Translations under genes and position numbers: made by a program
Part shown: piece by piece, positions 32,342 to 45,266 of the stretch
How positions within the stretch are numbered: position 1 is the first letter of the stretch
How the letters are laid out: each line of letters opens with the position of its first letter
The notes under the pieces: generated by a model
Database searches by the model: none
The model's input: only the letters and a program-made list of their open reading frames with translations
What the model was told of the DNA's origin: nothing
Assembly: GCA_902651635.1 (NCBI GenBank)
Contig: CACRSC010000004.1
Location: 288,046-352,045 of the forward strand
DNA length: 64,000 nt
DNA from: Mastigamoeba balamuthi
Taxonomy: Eukaryota > Evosea > Mastigamoebida > Mastigamoebidae
Direction: 5' to 3'

Positions 32342-35300
32342 ATGGTCCGCGCCCCCCACGTTGCTCTATCCCGCCTGACACTCCCGAGCAGAAGCAAATT
32401 GTTCGCGATCCCTCAGCCACGGCCCCTCCGCAGCAGCGACGCTGCGACCTCTCACGCACACTACGACTCACCATCCCGAGTCCAGGCGATCCTGCCAGCC
32501 GGGAACCAGCCATGGAACAGACACGTGCTGGCCGCGTCCCTCGACCGGTACCACTCGGGGAGGGTCTCCTCGCTCCTGCCTTTTGCGTCTCGAGGGAGTC
32601 GTTGTGGGCCTATTTTTGCCTCCACGCCCGCGAAAGAAATGGCGGTGTTGGTCCTGCTGCTAACGACGCGTGCGGGTGCGATGGGGGTGTGGTGGCCCCC
32701 GCCAACCGGCAACGGCGCAGGTTCGCGTACTGCTCGTCGATCGCGGTGTACATATACAAGGTGGACTCGTGGAACAGGTTCGTGCTGGACAAGCTGATCG
32801 CGGGGCACAAGAACACGATCACGGGCCTGACGTGGAACCCGTCGTGCGCGAGGCTCATCGCGACGAGCAGCGTCGGGAAGCGGCTGTGCGTGTGGGACGT
32901 GCAGACCGAGAAGGAGACGGTCGTCTGCGCCACGTCTGACGCGCCGCTCTGCCTCGACTGGAACCCCTTCGACCCCAGCGTGATCGTCTTCGCCACGGAC
33001 AAGGGCGGCGTGTACTACTGGGACACGCAGACAAACGCCATCAAGCAGATCCGCGACAACTGCGGCGTCGCTGCGACGGTCATCCGCTGGAACCCCAAGA
33101 CCGTACGGCGCAGCGCGCAATTCTTGGAATCAATGAGGGCCAATTCCTGCGCGCCCCTGCAGATGTGGAGAATTGCCTGCGGGTTCGCCGACGGGACCTC
33201 CGTGGCGTGCGACGCGGACGGCGACGGGACGGTGGCGGGGTGGCGCAAGTTCAAATGCCCAGAGGCGGCCAGCAAGCACCCCGAGGTCGCCGACGTGATA
33301 TGGGACCCGCTGTCGACGGGGTACCTGCTCGTTGCCCACAAGGCGGGCAACATAGTCCTGTACGACGTCGAGAGCGAGACGACCCTCTCCGCCTTCGACG
33401 TCCAGACAGGAGGTGCGTGCTCGCTCCAGCCATCCATCCCCCGCCCGGAGGCGGGAGTCGAGGGTACCGCCGGTAGGTAGAGAGTAGAGAGGACGGCAAA
33501 TTTTGGCATCGCTCGCGAGATTGAATCGCGAGGAATTGGAATTAGGGCTTTAGACGCTGTCCCAGTCGTTCGTCGACTCGTCCGCGATGGTCGTCTCGGG
33601 CCCGTGCCCCGTGATGACCCGCGTCTCGGGCGGCAGCGTCTGCAGCCTCGTGGCCACCGACCGCCACAGCTGCCCGCCGTTGCCCCCGGGCAGGTCCGTC
33701 CTGCCGTACCCGCCCGCGAACATCGTGTCGCCCGTCAGCACGAGCTTCTCCGCCGCCCAGTACAGCGACACGCTGCCCTGCGAGTGCCCGGGCGTGTGCA
33801 GCACCTTGCCCGCCTTGAGCGCCGCGCTCTGCACGCCCGCCACAGCGTCGAGCACCCCGCCGTTGTCCACCAGCGCGGCGTCGGGCTGTTGATGTCACGC
33901 CACGCGTGATTTCGTTATATCGCGGCCGTCAAGTTTTTGTTTCTGCGCGCGGCGCGGCATTTGGGGGGCGGGGGGGCAGTCTGCACCTTCTCGGGGAACG
34001 GGACGTCGGGGGGCGGGACGCCGAACATGCGGCACTGCATGGGCAGCATGGCGAAGAGCGAGTTGTCGCCCTCGTGGGAGATGATCGGGGGGTGGTTGGG
34101 CAGCGCCTCCTTGACGGCGGACGCGGCGCCGACGTGGTCAAAGTGCGCGTGCGTGAGGACCAGCGCGACGACGTTGGCGGCGTGCGCGCGGATGTTGGGC
34201 AGGAGCGTCTCCTCGGCGTCGGCCCCGGGGTCGACGAGGACCGCCTCGCGCGTCTCGGTGTCGAGCAGCATCACGCAGTTGGCAGCGAGCTGCCCAACGG
34301 GGAACACATAGGCCTCCAGACCCATCGCGCGTGTCTGCTGCGCCTTCTCAGAGAGAAAAATTCTGACGTGTCGATGACGGCCTGCGCGTTTGCCCGGCCG
34401 TGGCAACAATCGTCACGCGAAGTGCGTTTCTCACCGGCCGCTTCTCCCGCCGCTTTCGCAGGCGTGACGGCGATAAGGTGGCTGCCGGGGGAGCCCGGGA
34501 GGTTCGTGTCTGCAGACTCCAAGTCGGGCGTTCTGCGCCTGTGGAACGTCTCGCAGAGGTCGCCGATGGAGTTTGTCCGTGTGAAGAAGAGCGGCTTCCA
34601 CAGCTTCGTTTTCGTCAACGACTCGCAGCGAGCGCTCTGCACCTTCAAAGACGGCGGCGTCGGCGTGCGCCCCATCGGTGCGCTCCCGTGCCCGGCTCTC
34701 ACACGCCCGCGCGCAGCTGTACGACCTGAGGAAGAAGGACTGGGAGTTCCTCAGGAAGATGGGCCACATGGAGACGATCTTCGACTGCAAGTTCAAGCCA
34801 GGCAACTACGGTGTGCCGACAGCATACGCACTGCCGCGACCCGACTGACAATTCCGTACCCAGATGTCCTCGCGACCGCGTCGTTCGACGGATCGGGTGA
34901 GCCCACCTTCGGTTGCCTCAGGCTGAAAGACCTGGATTGCAGTCAAGATATGGGATGCCTTGACCATGGAGCCCATCGACAGTCTGGACGGGCACGAGGG
35001 GGTCGTATATTGCATCTCGTGGGAGCCGGACACGGGGAGCCGCCTTCTGGCATGCACGTCCAAGGGAGCGATCTACCTGTGGGACGTGGCCAAGAACAAG
35101 CTCCTCAGCAGAATGGCCATCCACTCGGTGCGCTGTGCCAATGAGCGAGGCTCGCCTTTTTCATCGCAATTGCGATCTCATACAGGAGTCCACCTTCCGA
35201 GTTGCTTGGTGCCCAACGGACACGTCCCTGTTCGCGTCTTGCGGGAAGGATGGGTTTCTGTACGCAAACCCCGATGCGCGTTGCTGATTCCACCCTCAGC

Positions 35301-38300
35301 ATCGTGTCGAAGCTGCCCGAGGGGACCGCTGTGCACAAGTACAAACTGGGGAAGCTGACAGCCCACCCTGCCTACGGCTGCTCGTGGTCCCCCAAAGAGT
35401 GCGCTTCCCAGCGTATCGTGCACGGCTCACAACTCGTGCCAGGGCCTTCCTCGCTGTGGGGAGCCAAGACGGCGTCGTGCGCGTGTACGACATCCACAAA
35501 AAGGGCGAGACGCCCATCGCGATACTCAAGGGGCACACCGCGCGGGTGTTCAACACGGCGTGGTCGACGCTGATGCCCGATTTCCTCGCGTCCTGCAGCG
35601 ACGACAACACAGTGCGCGTGTGGAACGTCACAACGGTTCGCCTCCGGCCTTACGCTGCAGGCCAGCACATCTCATTCCTTTCCACCAACCCAGGGAACCT
35701 CTGTGGTCCTCTCGGGGCACGCGGACAACGTTCGGGCGCTGGCGTGGTCTAGCGAGGTCCCCAACTGGCTCCTCTCTGGCAGCTGGGACGGGACAATACG
35801 CCTGTGGGATTCGCAGTACGAACAGCGGTCTCCATCCTCGGCAAGCGTAAGACTCAGCGTTGTGGCCTGGGCCGCAGGACGGCGAAGTGCCTACGCGTGT
35901 GCTACGACCACCATGCCGACGTGTACGGGCTCGACGTCAACCCACACCGGCCGTTCATCTTCGCGTCATCGTCGCGCGACACGACGGCGAGGATATGGTC
36001 GATGGAGGACGAGGTGTCTGAGCTCAAGCTCAAGGCCATCGCAGGCCTTCCCTGGAGCCAGCTCTGCAACACCACTGGTGCAACCGTTCCCTCTCACTCC
36101 TTCTCTCCCTGGGGCGCGCTTAAGATGACTCCGACAGAGGCCGTGTGGGACAGCAAGGGGGCGATCGTGGCTCTGTGCGGGAAGCTCTCGCACGCCTTCC
36201 CCGAGAAGCTCAAAGCGAACCTGTCTGAGCAAGACAAGCAGCGCCTCATCTCCAACTACTTCTCTGTACCAACTGACGGCACACTTCATCAGCCCCCCTG
36301 ACGATGGCGCGCGCAGGGGATCGACGGGACGACGGAGCTGTGGGACCTGGTGGTGTGCTCGCTGACGGGGCAGCAGTGCCCGATGGAGAACCGCGTGATA
36401 CACACCAAGGACATCATGCGCAAGAACGAGGCCCGGTGCATTGAGCTCGAGGCCGTGCGCTCGCAGGCGTTCATCCCGGGCATCGGGGCGGCGCGCAAGG
36501 AGGACCGGCTCGCCGAGGCCGCGGTCATCCGCCTGCGGCTCGGGCAGTTCAAGGAGTACTGCGAGATCCAGATCGAGCTCGACAACTGGTACGAGGCCAT
36601 CGCCATCGCCCCGGCGGTGAGCATGCAGTACTGGCAGGAGCTCTGCGCACGCTTCTCCGCGGTGCTCGTCGACAAGGGCAAGCAGGACGCCGAGCGCTTC
36701 ATCCTCGCCGCGGGCGACCCCGAGAAGACGGCGGACTTCTACTGCGACCGCGGGCGCGTGCAGGACGCCATCCTGACAGCCCTGGTCTACGCGGCCAAGC
36801 AGAAAGAGCAGCAGTCCAAGGCCTCCGCGTCCAAGGTCTCCCACGACAAACGCCTGTCGCAGTCGCAGCTCGTCCCGCCCCCCGCGAGCCCCGGGGGGAG
36901 GCCCCCGAGCCCGAGCCGCGACGCCGCGGCGGTGACGCCGCTCGTGCGGAAGCTGTGCGACATCAAGGCGATGCAGTACTTCGAGGACGGCCAACCCGTG
37001 CTGGCGGCCTGCAGCCACCTGTCCGTCGGCGACACGCACAGGGCGCTGCAGAAGCTCACGCGCGGGTGCGAGTTCGACCTCGCGTACGCCGTCGTGCGCG
37101 CCCTCAACGTGCCAGCGGACCACGTCCACGTCATGATCTCGCGCAAGGCCGAGTCTCTCGGGCTGTGGTGCGCGCTCCTCCTTCCCTCTCTGGCGTCGGT
37201 GACGCCCAGGACTGCAGGGATCTGGCGGCGGAGCTCCTGCGGCAGACAAGGGAGGCGAGCCAGAGGCTTGCGCTGCTGTGCGTCCGACACGCGGCCAAGT
37301 TCTCTGCAGAGGAATCGTCGGCCTTCTTCCAGAAGGCGCTGCTGCGCCCCAAAGAGGCGTTCGCGGACTCGGCGGCTGCCGCGGAAGCCCTCGGCAACTC
37401 CCGTGAGGCCACTCTGTGCTACCTCGCGTGTGGAGAGCAGAAGAAGGCCATCGACATTGGCGTCGCGTTCCTCAAAGGTGCGTACACGTTCCTCGCACGT
37501 CCGTCCCCTGACACTGTCAAAGCTGAGCTCGCAAAGCCCGAGTGGGACGTGACCCCGCTCAACGAGATCCTCGAGGTACTGAGCAGCGCCAACCTGTCCG
37601 CTGCAGATAAGATGTGAGCCCCGCTCTCTCTTTAGAGGCGGCCTGCGTGTTACCGACTACCTCGCCTGCCCGGCACAACAGAACGCGGGCAGAGCTGCTG
37701 GCGATAGCTGCGTATGTCGGGTGCTTCAACGCGGTCTGGCTGGGCTACGTCGAGATGATACCTCATCTGCTCCGCATCTTCAAGTGCGCGAGTTGCCCGA
37801 AGGCCTCGCTTCTCACGAGAAAGTTGGCAGGAAACTCGTCAAGGACAACTCGATCCAGTTCCCGTTTGACGCCTCTACCGTGGCGATGCTGCAGGTCGTC
37901 CACAACTGCACGTACCTCGACACCCGGGCCAAGAAGGTGACCTTCTCCTGAGCTCTCTCGTGCTCACAGCCCAGCACAGCTGCAGGAGGCCATCGAGGGG
38001 CTACCCGACGCTTTCCGACAGGTCTCGGTGCCCTGGTCAGCGTACCTCCAGCAGGCGACCACAGAGAAGCTCGGTAACCCAGAACGCGCACTGTCGTTGC
38101 CTCAGCCCGCGCACTCACTCAGCACGCGCCCTTCCTGACCCCCTCGCAGCTGAGCTCAAGGCCAACTCGCACCTGAGAGCCAACAACGTCGTGAAGCCCC
38201 TGGGGTCCGCGCTGCCCTCGAGGCGCCCCGGCGCCACAATCTCCGCCATAACGGGCGAGGAGATCAGGGTGCGAGCCACTGGCTGCCTCCCCCCTCCCCT

Positions 38301-38468
38301 CTGCCCCTGTCCCTTGGCTGAACTCCAGTTTGGCAGGGCCCGTGCATCGAGGTGGAGAGGCGGGTCATCTCGCTGGCAGAGGCGTTCATGTGGATGCGCA
38401 TCAACCCGTTCCCCCCGTTCGGGCTCGGCCGCCTCGACCCGTGGGCCACCCCCGTCGGGGGCGTGTGA
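32342..38468 (+). CDS. WDR17: WDR17 homologue (WD40 plus TPR-like C-terminus)
   Basis: The order of landmarks follows animal WDR17: PAGNQPWNRHVLAASLDRFA at the start, YIYKVD, GHKNTITGLTWNP, DPLSTGYLLVAHKAG, GVLRLWNVSQRSPMEFV, KKSGFHSF, CTFKDGGVGV, DHHADVYGLDVNPHRPFIFA, then the helical part KEDRLAEAAVIRLRLGQFKE, QFKEYCEIQIELDNWYEAIA and SIAPAVSMQYW-like IAPAVSMQYW. It ends MWMRINPFPPFGLGRLDPWA at TGA 38468. The architecture resembles IFT/COPI-type coats, and the family is linked to cilia. At least twelve introns are present; one (33413-34461, 1,049 nt) encloses a complete antisense gene. The true first exon is uncertain: an ATG at 32342 is in frame, but conserved sequence starts only near 32480. 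Confidence 0.88.
33550..34325 (-). CDS. Metallo-beta-lactamase-fold hydrolase (glyoxalase II-like), nested in a WDR17 intron
   Basis: It runs from ATG 34325 (MGLEAYVFPVGQLAANCVML) in two exons; the intron starts GTGCAG after PFPEK and ends CAACAG before PDAALVDNGG. The dinuclear metal motif is complete: THAHFDHVG (THxHxDH), then TPGHSQGSVSLY, GDTMFAGGYGRTDLPGG and ITGHGPET. Length (about 225 aa) and the GYGRTDLPGG signature match small bacterial-type glyoxalase II/YcbL-like hydrolases, not the longer classical glyoxalase II, which has a C-terminal substrate domain. It probably hydrolyses thioesters such as S-lactoylglutathione. The whole gene lies inside an intron of WDR17 on the opposite strand. 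Confidence 0.85.
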
Positions 38469-38624
38469 GAGCGGACGGGCGGCACCGGAACCGATACCCT
38501 CGCTCTCCACTGCTCTTTTGGAAATGGCCCGGTAAATACAGCACCAAGCTAGGAAATCGACAAATCGCCGATTCGGTTGTATTTCTAAAATTAGATCAGA
38601 GATCATCAGCATAGTACTCCGCGA

Positions 38625-41600
38625 ATGAACACGTGCTTTGCTGCCCGCTGCGCTGCACTGATAGTGTCGTGGGCGGTCGCTGTGAGCCTGGCCTCGCGCG
38701 GCGGTGGCTCGTGCTGGTTCCACGGGCTGACGTGCTTCCAGGTCCCTGCGCCCGAGGGCCCCATCAGCGAGCTCTCGTTCGCCCTGTGGTACCGCCCAGA
38801 GCACGCGTACCTCTTTGACGGCAAGACCACGTACCGCGCCAACATCTCCGACTTCACCAAGCCCGTCACGTGGCTGTTCGACCCGTACACGACGGCGTTC
38901 GCGATGTTCGGCACGAAGACCTACTCGACGCCCAATGGGTACCCCTGTGTACAAGAGTGGACGCACGCTGCCACTACTTGGCGCGCGTCTGACGGCCTCA
39001 TTGTTTTTTACAAGGCACGAACGCTCCTCCGGGGGTCCGGCACTGACGCGCTCGCTGCAGGATGGCGTTGCCCTAGGCAACGCAACAGGGCCCAAGGCCC
39101 CGATACCCGGGGGCGGCTACTTCTTCCTGCCAGAGACTCTGTGGGCTCCTGGCTACTTCTTCGGTCACGCTGACGAGGTGGGCCTGTGGTCCCGCGCTCT
39201 GACTTCAAGTGACATCGGAACCCTCTACCGCGGGGCGGCAGCGCACACGCTTCACACGGGAGACATCATAAAAACGTGGTCGTGCGACGAGCAGACCACA
39301 GCCGGCATTGAGGCCTCTGGGTATGCGAGCACTCCTGGATGCGTGACGCCTGGCATATCTACGTGCCCCAACATAGACTCTGGGTTCAGCATCGTGCCAG
39401 TCCGATCAACCGGAGACACCGTGTTGGTTCTCCGAGAGGCTGGAGACGACGCGACTCCAATTCGGCTGGTAACGCTCCCGAGCACTGGAACTCTCTACCA
39501 ATTCTCCGGAGAGGCCATCGCAATCGGAGACGCCATCTCTGACCCATCCGGGAGAGTGCTCTACAGAGCGGGGCCTGGACTACCCACTCAGTTCAACACG
39601 ACTCGTGCCCTGGTCGAACTCAGGGCGAATCACAAGCCTCTCCCGACTCCAGAATACTACAGTACCCCGTCAGGAAGGGATCTCATGTTCTTCGCGGCAT
39701 TCTACCACAATCAGTTGAACGGTTCCTTCCAACTCCAGACGTTCTACTCCGTCGACCCAGAGGGCTCAGTACTGAGTGGATTCGTCACAACTCTCCCATC
39801 CAGAGGAAGACTGTTCCAGGTCCCGACTTCCGTCGCACACCTGCCATTACTGACCGCAATCAGACCAACGAAGACACATCGGCTGGCGCGGAGATAACGG
39901 CAGTTCCAGCGAAAATAGTGAGCGAAACGTTCAGACTCATCTACTCCCCTGACGATGCTCAAGTCGGGACTGTTGTACACATCGGATTCGTATTCAGCGA
40001 TGGCCTCGATAACAGCACCGAGGCATTGTCCTCTATCTACATCGACCTGCCCACGTCCCCTCCGGCTGTTATCAACAGCAGCTACAACCTGATCGAGGAC
40101 TCTGATGCCCTTCTGATTTCCATACGCACCAAAAACGACCCGTTCAATGACACGCAGATCATGATCACCGGGCTGCCGACTCTCGGCACGCTGTTCAACT
40201 ACGACGCAGCCTCCAAGTCGATCGGGGATCCGATTGAGTTGGAGCCTCGGTTCGAGTTCATCTACCAGTGGGCATCGGAGGTTGTGAACTTCAGCAGCGA
40301 GTGGCGCGACACCAGTGGGGGTTACGCTGCCAAGCAAGTGCTCGGAGAGCCCGACGCGTACCCGCAGTATGGCGACTCGCTGCAGGCATGGTGCCCAGCG
40401 TACAACAACGGACAAAGGGACTTCATCCACCTCCGCTACGACCGCGAGGTCTTCGTTACCTCTGTCGTAGTCTACGAGACCTTTGCAGTGGGAAATGTGG
40501 TGGGCATATCGCTGCTGGTCGACGAGGATGGGGTGACCACATGGCAGACGGTCTTCAGCAGGCAGCCACGCAGCAACCGCTCTTCTGTGCACCTAATGGC
40601 CGAGGCATTCTCGCCTATGCTATTCCAGGGGTTCTTCCCGAAGCCTACAAGGGACATCCGAGTCGATTTCCAGGGAGTCGATGGTGAATGGGTCGAGATT
40701 GATGCTGTGCGAATGGTTGGTGTGTCCCTGACCCCAGCTGCCAAGATCAATTCAAAGGGCATAGTAGCGTACAAACCAGGGTACCGCAGAAGTGGTGTAG
40801 ACGAGTTCAAATCGACTCTGGACTCTGTCGGCAGTGCGCAGATGAATATGCTCAACAGACTGCCATTTTTCAGTTCTCCAGACCCGGCTTACATCGATCT
40901 ACACATTCAGCACGTTAACCACCCGCCTGACACGAGGTCAACTGTCATCTACGAAATGTTGAGCGGTGGCAATTTACTCATAAATCTGAATGCCAGCGAC
41001 AGCGACAACGACAGGCTTTTGTTCACGGTGAAATCGCGACCTAAGTACGGGAATTTGTTGGATGCGCAAACAGCCGAGTCTGTCGGGCCAGGAACAGCCA
41101 TTTCTGGGTCTCAGCTTCTCTACGCCGGGGACTGCAGCTGGAAGCGCCCGAGCTACGTCGATGACTTCAAGTGGGAGGCCTCGGATGGCAGCTTTACTGT
41201 CGTGGGCACGACCACACTACATATCGTATGCGCGGGGGAGCAGGCAAAGCAGTCGTTCGTTATCAGCCTCACAGTTGTTCTCCCAACGGTGGCAGTGACT
41301 GCTATTGTTCTGCTTTCCGCTTTCCTGATCCACAGACGAAGGCAAAGGGCTACACTGATTCAAATGGAAATGGAGAGAAGCGACTGGATGAAGAAAGCTA
41401 ATGCTCTGGAGCAGAGACTGGACACCCTGCAGAACTTCAAGCACTTACTGGGCACTCCAGCAGAGTTCGTGGTCAAGACTCTGACTGAGATAAAGAACAA
41501 GACTCCCATGGTATGCAACCAGTCTCTTCCATCTTCTGACTAACATGAAGCAGAACGAAGACAAGTATAACCTCGAGCGATGCATCTTCTTGATAAGCGA

Positions 41601-42985
41601 GAACAGACTATACCAGGCGAACTTTAGTAATCGAAGGCAAGAGAGTACCCGGAGCATCATTGATCAGGAGGTCGAAGATTACTTGAAGGACACGGTTTTG
41701 GTTCTGGAGGAGCAAACTAAGGAAACAACAGTTCAGAAGAACCAACTCCACGTGGAAATCACTGATGACAGAAGCGAAAACGCCGCAGTGCTCGAGAACA
41801 TCAAAGAGTGGAGCACATTTCACCCATCAAACATCCAGAGCGAATCTCTGTACGATCATATTCAACTGATTCATGCACTGAATTACCCATCTGCTCACAG
41901 GCTGCTTGATGTTGGATTGACACTGTGGAGTTTCTATCAATTTTTTGATACCTTTAGCATTTCGAAGTCCAGGTTCTCCAACTGGCTTCAGAATCTCGAA
42001 AAGGGTTACAGAGTATGACCAATGCACACACAATATTGCACTGACTCTGACACTAATCAGAGTAATCCGTATCACAACATTCAACATGCAATTGATGTTG
42101 CCCAGGCAATGCACTGGCTTATTCAGCAGTTCGGAGCAGGCACCTTTACTGAGATGGAGCAAATGGCTGCTCTTTATGCTGCTCTTATACACGATTACAA
42201 TCACCCCGTATGATGATATCTTCTGTACAGTTAGCAATCTGACTGCCCTTCAGGGAGTGAACTCGAACTTCCTGATCCAAACCCGCAATGCACTGGCCTT
42301 CAAATTCAACGGGATATCAGTTCTCGAACAGATGCATCTCTCTGGTGACTCCGCACCTGTTGTTGTGTCTAAATATGCCTTCAGAATCCACTCAGATGAT
42401 ACTCGAGCCTGAGAACAATTGGCTTGAGCCCCTAAACAAATCACAGTTCCTGGTACTGAATGAATGTGTATCACTGTGACCTGACGAATGGCACAGGAAT
42501 TCTACAACTTGGTAGTGCAGCTTGTTATTGCCACAGACATGTCGAAGCACGTGCAGGTAATTGGAGAAGCAAGCACAAAAATGGCTGCAGGCGGCTTCAA
42601 CTTCCATAAGGAACAGGATAGAGCTCTCACTCTCCGCCTGCTGATGAAGGCACTCAATTCTCCCCGACGGCCACCACGCTGACTCAGCAAACAGACTGCC
42701 GACCTGTCAAATGCCATGAGAGACATCAAGATCCAGAGTGGATGGACAGAGCTCGTATGCCAGGAGTTCTTTGCCCAAGGAGAAAAGGAGCGGGACGCTG
42801 GTCTGACAGTGTCACCCTTCATGGATAGAGACACTGCATCGGTACCTAAGATGCAGTTCACGTTTTTAGAGCTGCTCGTGAAGCCGCTGGCCGAGGTGGT
42901 AGTGAAGTTGTGTCCAAAGGCGTCGGCTATCCAGGAGAACCTGAAGGTAAACACTTCCTACTGGCAGAAGTGCTTTGAAAGCTGA
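38625..42985 (+). CDS. Receptor phosphodiesterase 1 (LamG ectodomain, one TM, PDEase_I)
   Basis: The signal peptide MNTCFAARCAALIVSWAVAV is followed by a LamG/ConA-like domain (SELSFALWYRPEHAYLFDGK), cadherin/VCBS-like repeats (VTLPSTGTLYQFSGEAIAIG), a galactose-binding-like module (LGEPDAYPQYGD… AWCP… REVFVTSVVVYETF), one membrane helix (SLTVVLPTVAVTAIVLLSAF), a juxtamembrane coil, and a class I cyclic-nucleotide phosphodiesterase. The metal ligands are present: YHNIQHAIDV, HDYNHPG across an intron, and ATDMSKH. The purine-contact Gln is in KMQFTFLELL. It should degrade cAMP and/or cGMP under the membrane. The intron at 39015-39060 is GC-AG; both paralogues have GT there. The phosphodiesterase half is AT-richer and cut by seven or more introns. 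It ends at 42985. Confidence 0.88.
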
Positions 42986-43385
42986 TTAGTGACTCTCTGT
43001 ACTATAAACATGATAGGATTTGACTGTCTCCAATTCCCCTCTGCTTACGCCACTCTCAACCACGGCAATATTGCCTGCGTTCCCTCACATAGCCCTTGGC
43101 CAAGACGTCTCATTCCCTTCCGCCTCCTTTCCGCAGCATCAGATCATCTGCGCAAAGAGTAGAAGTGCTGGTTAGTTTGAAACCGTGGTTGTAGAGTGTT
43201 GTCCCCAAAGCCCTCGAAAAGCGCAGACTCGAAACGGTGGTGGCAGTCCAGTAAATTGTGGAGTTGCACGCTGACATAGGGGCGCGCTAACAGTGTTAAG
43301 ATAGGAGCCGATGGCCTCTGCCATCGCGAGGCGGGGAGGAGCACTATGTGCGCAGCTCTCACACCGCCCTGCAGCGCCTGCGAGC
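42986..43385. other. Convergent intergenic spacer
   Basis: These 400 bp lie between two gene 3' ends (receptor phosphodiesterase on plus, GTPase on minus). No gene or clear repeat is seen. Confidence 0.5.
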
Positions 43386-45266
43386 TCAGTGCTTCTTGAT
43401 CTTGGAGATCCACTCGTTGACGTAGGTCCTCAGGTGCGGCTGCTCGCCGTCGACGAGCTCGTACCCGCAGGTGACGTAGGGCTTCTTGAGGTCGATGAGC
43501 GTCGCGAGGTCGATCGGCGTCGCGATGCAGACGACGTCGCAGTCGACGCCCTCGATCGTCTCCTTGAGGTCCTTGAGCTGCTGATCGTAGTAGCCCATGG
43601 CCGGCAGAGTCAGGCCCTGGCCCGCCCACTCGAGGTGCTTCCACTTCTCGTAGAGCGCCTTGAGCGAGCCCTTGGCCGCAGGGCGCGGGTCCGCGATCGA
43701 TCCCGCGCCGTAGCGGTCGCAGGCGATCTTGCCGGCGCCGAAGGGCATCTCGCCGTGGGTCAGCGTGGGCCCGTCGTCGATGGTGAGGACCTTCTTGCCC
43801 TTCATCATCTCCGGGTGGTCGACGGTGACCTCGCTGACGCCCATGATGACGTGGGCGTGCGGGTTGAAGCGCTTGGCGTTCTTGACGACCTCCTCGACCT
43901 TGTCCTTGGGCGCCGAGTTGACCTTGTTGATCACGATGACGTCCGCGCGGCGGAAGTTGACCGAGCCGGGGTAGTAGGCCAGCTCGTGGCCCGGGCGGAA
44001 CGGGTCGGCGATGGTGATCCAGAAGTCGGGCTTGTAGAAGGGGAAGTCGTTGTTGCCGCCGTCCCAGATGATCACGTCGGCCTCCTTCTCGGCCTGCTCG
44101 AGGATCGCCCCGTAGTCGACGCCCGCGTAGACGACGGTGCCGCGCTTGATGTGCATCTCGTACTCCTCGCGCTCCTCGACCGTCACCTTGTGCCTGTCGA
44201 GGTCCGCGAACGTCTCGAAGCGCTGCACGGCCTGCGCCGCCAGGTCGCCGTACGGCATCGGGTGGCGGATGGCCACGCACTTGAGGTTCGCGTCGCGCAG
44301 CAGCTGCGCCACGTAGCGGCTCGTCTGGCTCTTGCCGCAGCCCGTGCGGACGGCGACGACCGCGACGACGGGCTTCTTCGACTGGATCCACGTGTGCTCG
44401 GGGCACAGGAAGCCGAAATCGGCGCCTGCGCAACGGGGGACCGCCCACGTGAGTGCTCGTGGTTGGCTGAGGGGAGGTGGCGGGGCATCTGCAAGCGGGC
44501 TGCGGGCTGGAGGGGTTGGCTGTACCGGCGGAGAGGACGCGGTGGCCGATGTTCATGACCGTCTGGTTGTTGAGGTCCGAGTACGACAGGATGCAGCGGT
44601 CCACGTGGTGCTCCTTGATGAGCTTCTCCAGCTCCTCCTCGGGCCAGATCGGCAGGCCCTGCGGGGTGGGAAGCGACGGGGTGTGAGTCGGTGCATGGCC
44701 CCAGTCCAGTCCGCGTGGCGTTTTTCTCATTTTTCGCCGTCGGTGTCCTCTGTCGTTTTCAACTCAGCAGCGGAACATCACAGGAATGGGACGACACCGC
44801 AGGCAGCAAACACCGCGGGCGACAGTGGAGCGGCGGAGTAGACTGGAGGGAGCTTGAATGCGAGAGGCCGCCCAGGTGGCAGGTCGCGTAAAGGCCAAAC
44901 AGGCCGCATTTGGCCCACACGTGGGCGCTTTTCGTCGCTGCCAACCGATAAACGCCGAAAACGCGCAGGGCACGCCGCCAAGCGGCCATCGCCATACCTT
45001 GGGGTAGTGGGGACCGGCGAGCACCGCGGGGTAGCTCCGGCTGTCGATCTGTGCAGGGCCACGCGCCACGTGTGTCAGCAGCCCATGCCGGGCAGGACGC
45101 CAAGCTCAGGGGTGGGGGGGCTGCAGGGGCTGCGCACGTTGGGGATCTGGGTGGCAGTGAAGCCCACGACCTCGTACTTGTCGTTCTTGCGGAAGAACGT
45201 GTTGAAGTTGTGGAAGTCGCGGCCAGCAGCGCCGATGATGATGACCCTCTCCCTTACAGCTGCCAT
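43386..45266 (-). CDS. COG2403-type GTPase (cyclic 2,3-diphosphoglycerate synthetase-like)
   Basis: Four exons restore one continuous protein of about 460 residues: MAAVRERVIIIGAAGRDFHN…TATQIPN | IDSRSYPAVLAGPHYPK | GLPIWPEEELEKLIKEHHVD…LSAG | ADFGFLCPEHTWIQSKKPVV. The P-loop is VRTGCGKSQTSR. Other family landmarks are IRHPMPYGDL, DYGAILEQAEKEADVIIWDG, GGNNDFPFYKPD, VNFRRADVIVINKVN and HGEMPFGAGKIA. The intron at 44659-44997 is 339 nt. The family is prokaryotic in origin and its proven role is only partly known: archaeal members make cyclic 2,3-diphosphoglycerate. In a eukaryote it probably arrived by lateral transfer and later gained introns. No targeting signal is evident, so it is probably cytosolic. 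Confidence 0.88.

Noticed and set aside
43144-44730. A 528-codon minus frame overlapping the COG2403 GTPase
   Set aside because: It is a shifted frame of the same exons; the neighbouring frame carries the P-loop and all family landmarks.
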